DNA of 64,000 nt from Aliishimia sp039978895 (lineage in GTDB: Bacteria; Pseudomonadota; Alphaproteobacteria; Rhodobacterales; Rhodobacteraceae). Position 1 is the stretch's first letter. Each line of letters opens with the position of its first letter. The notes under the pieces are model-generated. The model ran no database searches. It was not told the origin of the DNA and was given only the letters and a program-made list of their open reading frames with translations. The position numbers were made by a program, and so were the translations under genes. Of the stretch, positions 61,612-64,000 are shown piece by piece. The stretch covers positions 1-64,000 of the forward strand of contig JBDWAL010000064.1 in the NCBI GenBank assembly GCA_039978895.1. Reading direction: 5' to 3'.

Positions 61612-61629
61612 TGTAAAGGAAAGTTTACA
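61612..61629. promoter_or_regulatory. PpsR/CrtJ-type box, hemC promoter
   Basis: TGTAAAGGAAAGTTTACA is a TGT-N12-ACA match with extended symmetry (TGTAAA/TTTACA), 17 bp before the hemC ATG. Only a single box was found. Confidence 0.75.
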
Positions 61630-61646
61630 CCTCTAGACATGAGAGT

Positions 61647-62597
61647 ATGACCTTTGAACGCCCAACACCGAGCAAGCCATTTAACATTGGCACCCGTGGA
61701 TCGCCGCTGGCCCTCGCGCAGGCCTATGAAACCCGCACCCGGCTGAGCGCTGCTTTTGATTTGCCGCATGACGCCTTTGCCATTCAGGTCATCACAACGA
61801 CCGGGGACCGCATCATTGATCGCCCCCTAAAAGAGATTGGCGGCAAAGGGTTGTTCACCCGCGAAATCGAGGAGGCCATGCTGGCCGGTTCCATCGACAT
61901 TGCCGTGCACTCGATGAAGGACATGCCAACATTGCAGCCCGAAGGGTTGTTGCTCGATACGTATTTGCCACGCGAAGATGTACGCGATGCGTTCATATCG
62001 CTGAACACGCCCACACTTGCAGAGCTGCCAAAAGGCCGGGTTGTCGGGACCTCTAGCCTGCGCCGTCAAGCGCAGCTGCGTCTGCGTCGTCCTGATTTGA
62101 AGGTTGTCGAGTTTCGGGGCAACCTGCAAACGCGGCTGAAAAAGCTAGGGGACAAGGTCGCCGATGCCACGTTCCTTGCGATGGCGGGCCTGAAACGTCT
62201 GAAGATGGACGACGTGCCCCGCACCGCGATTGAACCCGAGGACATGCTGCCCGCTGTGGCCCAAGGCGCGATTGGCATTGAACGGCGCACCGATGATATG
62301 CGCGCCGCCGAAATGCTGGCCGCGATCCATGATGACCCAACCGGTCACCGTCTGAATGCGGAACGCGCCTTTCTGGCGGCCTTGGACGGGTCATGTGAAA
62401 CGCCAATCGCCGGGCTTGCCCTGTTGGAGGGCGGATCGCTGCGATTGCGCGGCGAGGTTTTGCGCCCCGATGGGTCAGAGGCCATTGGCGATGACATGAC
62501 GGTGCTGATCGAAGACGGTCCCGCTGCTGGCCAAGCGATGGCGGCGAAACTGCTGGAAACCGCAGGGGACGGGTTCTTTGACTGGCGCACAGTCTAA
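61647..62597 (+). CDS. hemC: Hydroxymethylbilane synthase (porphobilinogen deaminase)
   Basis: A 316-residue enzyme. NIGTRGSPLALAQAYETR is the family opening, and the dipyrromethane-cofactor cysteine lies in LDGSCETPIAGLALL. It polymerises four porphobilinogens into hydroxymethylbilane in the common tetrapyrrole pathway. ATG 61647 immediately follows the PpsR-type box, so this step is likely repressed together with the bacteriochlorophyll genes. Confidence 0.95.
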   Translation: MTFERPTPSKPFNIGTRGSPLALAQAYETRTRLSAAFDLPHDAFAIQVITTTGDRIIDRPLKEIGGKGLFTREIEEAMLAGSIDIAVHSMKDMPTLQPEGLLLDTYLPREDVRDAFISLNTPTLAELPKGRVVGTSSLRRQAQLRLRRPDLKVVEFRGNLQTRLKKLGDKVADATFLAMAGLKRLKMDDVPRTAIEPEDMLPAVAQGAIGIERRTDDMRAAEMLAAIHDDPTGHRLNAERAFLAALDGSCETPIAGLALLEGGSLRLRGEVLRPDGSEAIGDDMTVLIEDGPAAGQAMAAKLLETAGDGFFDWRTV

Positions 62598-63525
62598 ACG
62601 CGTTCTGGTCTTTGGGGCGTCCGGCACGGCTGGGCAAGGTGCTGTTCGTGCGTTGATCGCAGCCGGGCACAGCGTGACATGTGTCCTGCGCGCGCCGGCG
62701 AACTTGCCTAGCGGAGCCGACGAAATCCTTGCGGATGTTACACAGCCTTTGCAGATACCCGGCACGTTTGACGTGGTTGTTTCTTGCCTCGCTTCACGGT
62801 CTGGCCGCGCGCAGGACGCATGGGCAATTGATCACGCCGCTCAGATGAACGTTCTGACATGGGCCAAAGCGGCAAACGTCCACCAGTTCATCCTGCTGTC
62901 CGCGATCTGTGTGCAAAAGCCAAAATTGCCCTTCCAACACGCGAAACTGGCGTTTGAGGAGGCGCTGATGGCCTCGGGACTAGCCTATTCCATTGTGCGC
63001 CCCACAGCATTCTTCAAATCACTGTCCGGACAGTTGGACCGGGTGCGCGCGGGCAAGCCGTTTTTGGTCTTTGGCGATGGCCGTCTGACGGCCTGCCAGC
63101 CGATTAGTGATGATGATTTAGGCCGCTTTATTGCCGGGTGCATCGATGATCCGGCGCGGTACAATCAGATCTTGCCGATTGGTGGGCCTGGACCTGCGAT
63201 CACCCCAATGGATCAGGCCGCCACATTGTTTGCGGCTGTGGGTCAACCGATGAACGTGCGGCGCGTGCCGGTGGTTTTGTTCCGGGTTATCCAGCGTGTG
63301 TTGCAGGTGGTGGGATGGGTGATCCCCAAGGCAGCCCAAAAAGCAGAGCTTGCTCAGATCGGGCATTATTATGCGACCGAGTCGATGCTGGTTCTGAATC
63401 CCGACACAGGGCAGTATGACGCCGCTGCAACCCCGTCGACCGGGGCTGAAACACTGGCCCAACATTACGCCAAATTGATCGCCCAAAACACGTCTGATGC
63501 GCGGGGCGATCACGCCGTTTTCTAA
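62578..63525 (+). CDS. bciA: Divinyl chlorophyllide a 8-vinyl-reductase BciA
   Basis: A 315-residue NAD(P)-dependent reductase of the NmrA/SDR type with GASGTAGQGAVRALIAAG as nucleotide site, close in pattern to proteobacterial BciA. It reduces the 8-vinyl group of divinyl (proto)chlorophyllide. The TTG start at 62578 overlaps the hemC end by 20 bp; there is no ATG before the first beta strand (KRVLVFGASG). Co-transcribed with hemC. Confidence 0.88.
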   Translation: MTGAQSKRVLVFGASGTAGQGAVRALIAAGHSVTCVLRAPANLPSGADEILADVTQPLQIPGTFDVVVSCLASRSGRAQDAWAIDHAAQMNVLTWAKAANVHQFILLSAICVQKPKLPFQHAKLAFEEALMASGLAYSIVRPTAFFKSLSGQLDRVRAGKPFLVFGDGRLTACQPISDDDLGRFIAGCIDDPARYNQILPIGGPGPAITPMDQAATLFAAVGQPMNVRRVPVVLFRVIQRVLQVVGWVIPKAAQKAELAQIGHYYATESMLVLNPDTGQYDAAATPSTGAETLAQHYAKLIAQNTSDARGDHAVF

Positions 63526-63534
63526 GTGGCCTTC

Positions 63535-64000
63535 TTAGGCGACCGCATGTGCGATGGCGCATTGCTTCCACAAGGACGTCAGAGCCGCGACCAGATGCGC
63601 AATATCAGCGTCCGAATGCAGCGGTGACGGCGTAAAGCGCAGACGTTCGGTGCCTTTTGGCACGGTGGGATAGTTGATGGGTTGCACGTAAATGCCCCAC
63701 TCATCCATCAGATAATCGGCCAGCATCTTGGTCTTAACCGGGTCTTTGATCATCACCGGAACGATGTGGCTGTCATTCATCAAATGAGGAATGCCCGCAC
63801 GATCCAGCCCGGCACGCAGTTTCGCGACTTGGGTGCGTTGCTGCATCCGTTCGGTGTCGGACTCTTTGAGGTGTCGGATCGACACCCGTGCAGCAGCTGC
63901 TACAGCAGGTGGCAATGCGGTGGTAAAAATGAACCCAGAGGCAAAGCTGCGGATAAAGTCACACAAAGCCGCAGACCCGGTGATAAACCCGCCAACCACG
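63535..64000 (-). CDS. hemA: 5-aminolevulinate synthase, C-terminal part (window edge)
   Basis: Minus-strand frame running off the right edge; about 155 C-terminal residues. GFIFTTALPPAVAAAARVSI, DSHIVPVMIKDPVKTKMLAD and YVQPINYPTVPKGTERLRFT are diagnostic of ALA synthase (fold-type I PLP enzyme). It condenses glycine and succinyl-CoA to ALA, the entry of tetrapyrrole synthesis. The PLP lysine lies outside. Convergent with bciA, 9 bp apart. Confidence 0.93.
   Translation of the reverse strand, partial: VVGGFITGSAALCDFIRSFASGFIFTTALPPAVAAAARVSIRHLKESDTERMQQRTQVAKLRAGLDRAGIPHLMNDSHIVPVMIKDPVKTKMLADYLMDEWGIYVQPINYPTVPKGTERLRFTPSPLHSDADIAHLVAALTSLWKQCAIAHAVA

Noticed and set aside
1..64000. CRISPR arrays, tRNA and rRNA genes
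   Set aside because: No regularly spaced repeats, cloverleaf-type sequences or rRNA motifs were noticed on reading either strand.

Overview
The window is a stretch of alphaproteobacterial DNA, almost certainly from a marine aerobic anoxygenic phototroph of the Rhodobacterales (Roseobacter group). It carries a large part of a photosynthesis gene cluster (PGC) directly beside a complete repABC replication module. A repABC cassette next to bacteriochlorophyll, carotenoid and reaction-centre genes suggests an extrachromosomal replicon (plasmid or chromid) with phototrophy genes. Window-edge effects and an integrated plasmid cannot be excluded.

Left arm (1-24.4 kb), accessory: fragments of IS5-, ISNCY- and IS1182-type transposases, an integrase remnant and a chimeric RHS/haloalkane-dehalogenase fragment lie between intact cargo. 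The cargo is a ParD-like/zeta toxin pair (2.2-3.2 kb), a MarR regulator divergent from an EamA exporter and an NAD(P)-binding protein with two palindromic operators (4.0-6.1 kb), a full-length ovothiol synthase OvoA (7.5-9.7 kb), and an iron alcohol dehydrogenase next to a truncated aldehyde dehydrogenase. A nucleoside salvage locus spans 13.3-23.6 kb: a LacI regulator, two decayed 5'-nucleotidase/metallophosphatase genes, then a six-gene operon (BMP-type binding protein, ABC ATPase, two permeases, PfkB sugar kinase, nucleoside hydrolase) behind a perfect 24-bp LacI-type palindrome. A HigA antitoxin with a dead HigB toxin gene follows.

Replication module (24.5-28.6 kb, minus strand): repA-repB-repC, with a predicted antisense ctRNA in the repB-repC gap and two palindromes of the same design (one inside repB, one upstream of repA) that are candidate parS sites.

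Photosynthesis cluster (28.8-64 kb): pucBAC plus a repeat-containing conserved gene; DUF3422-bchO-bchD-bchI-crtA (minus); crtI-crtB-tspO (plus); crtC-crtD (minus); crtE-crtF; bchCXYZ-pufQBALMX; dxs; idi-bchP-PucC-like MFS-bchG (minus); cytochrome c2; a VPLPA-CTERM protein; hemC-bciA; and the 3' part of hemA at the right edge. Ten TGT-N12-ACA palindromes, the form bound by PpsR/CrtJ, sit in the promoter gaps of pucB, crtA/crtI, crtD/crtE, bchC, bchG/cycA and hemC, so one aerobic/light repressor could coordinate nearly the whole cluster. The pathways fit together. Dxs and Idi make isoprenoid precursors. CrtE/B/I/C/D/F/A make spheroidene and spheroidenone. HemA/HemC feed tetrapyrrole synthesis. 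BchI/D, BciA, BchXYZ, BchC, BchG and BchP make phytylated bacteriochlorophyll a. Puf and Puc proteins form LH1-RC (with PufX rather than PufC) and LH2. Cytochrome c2 re-reduces the reaction centre. bchFNBHLM, puhA, acsF and ppsR are not in this window and may lie beyond the right edge or elsewhere.
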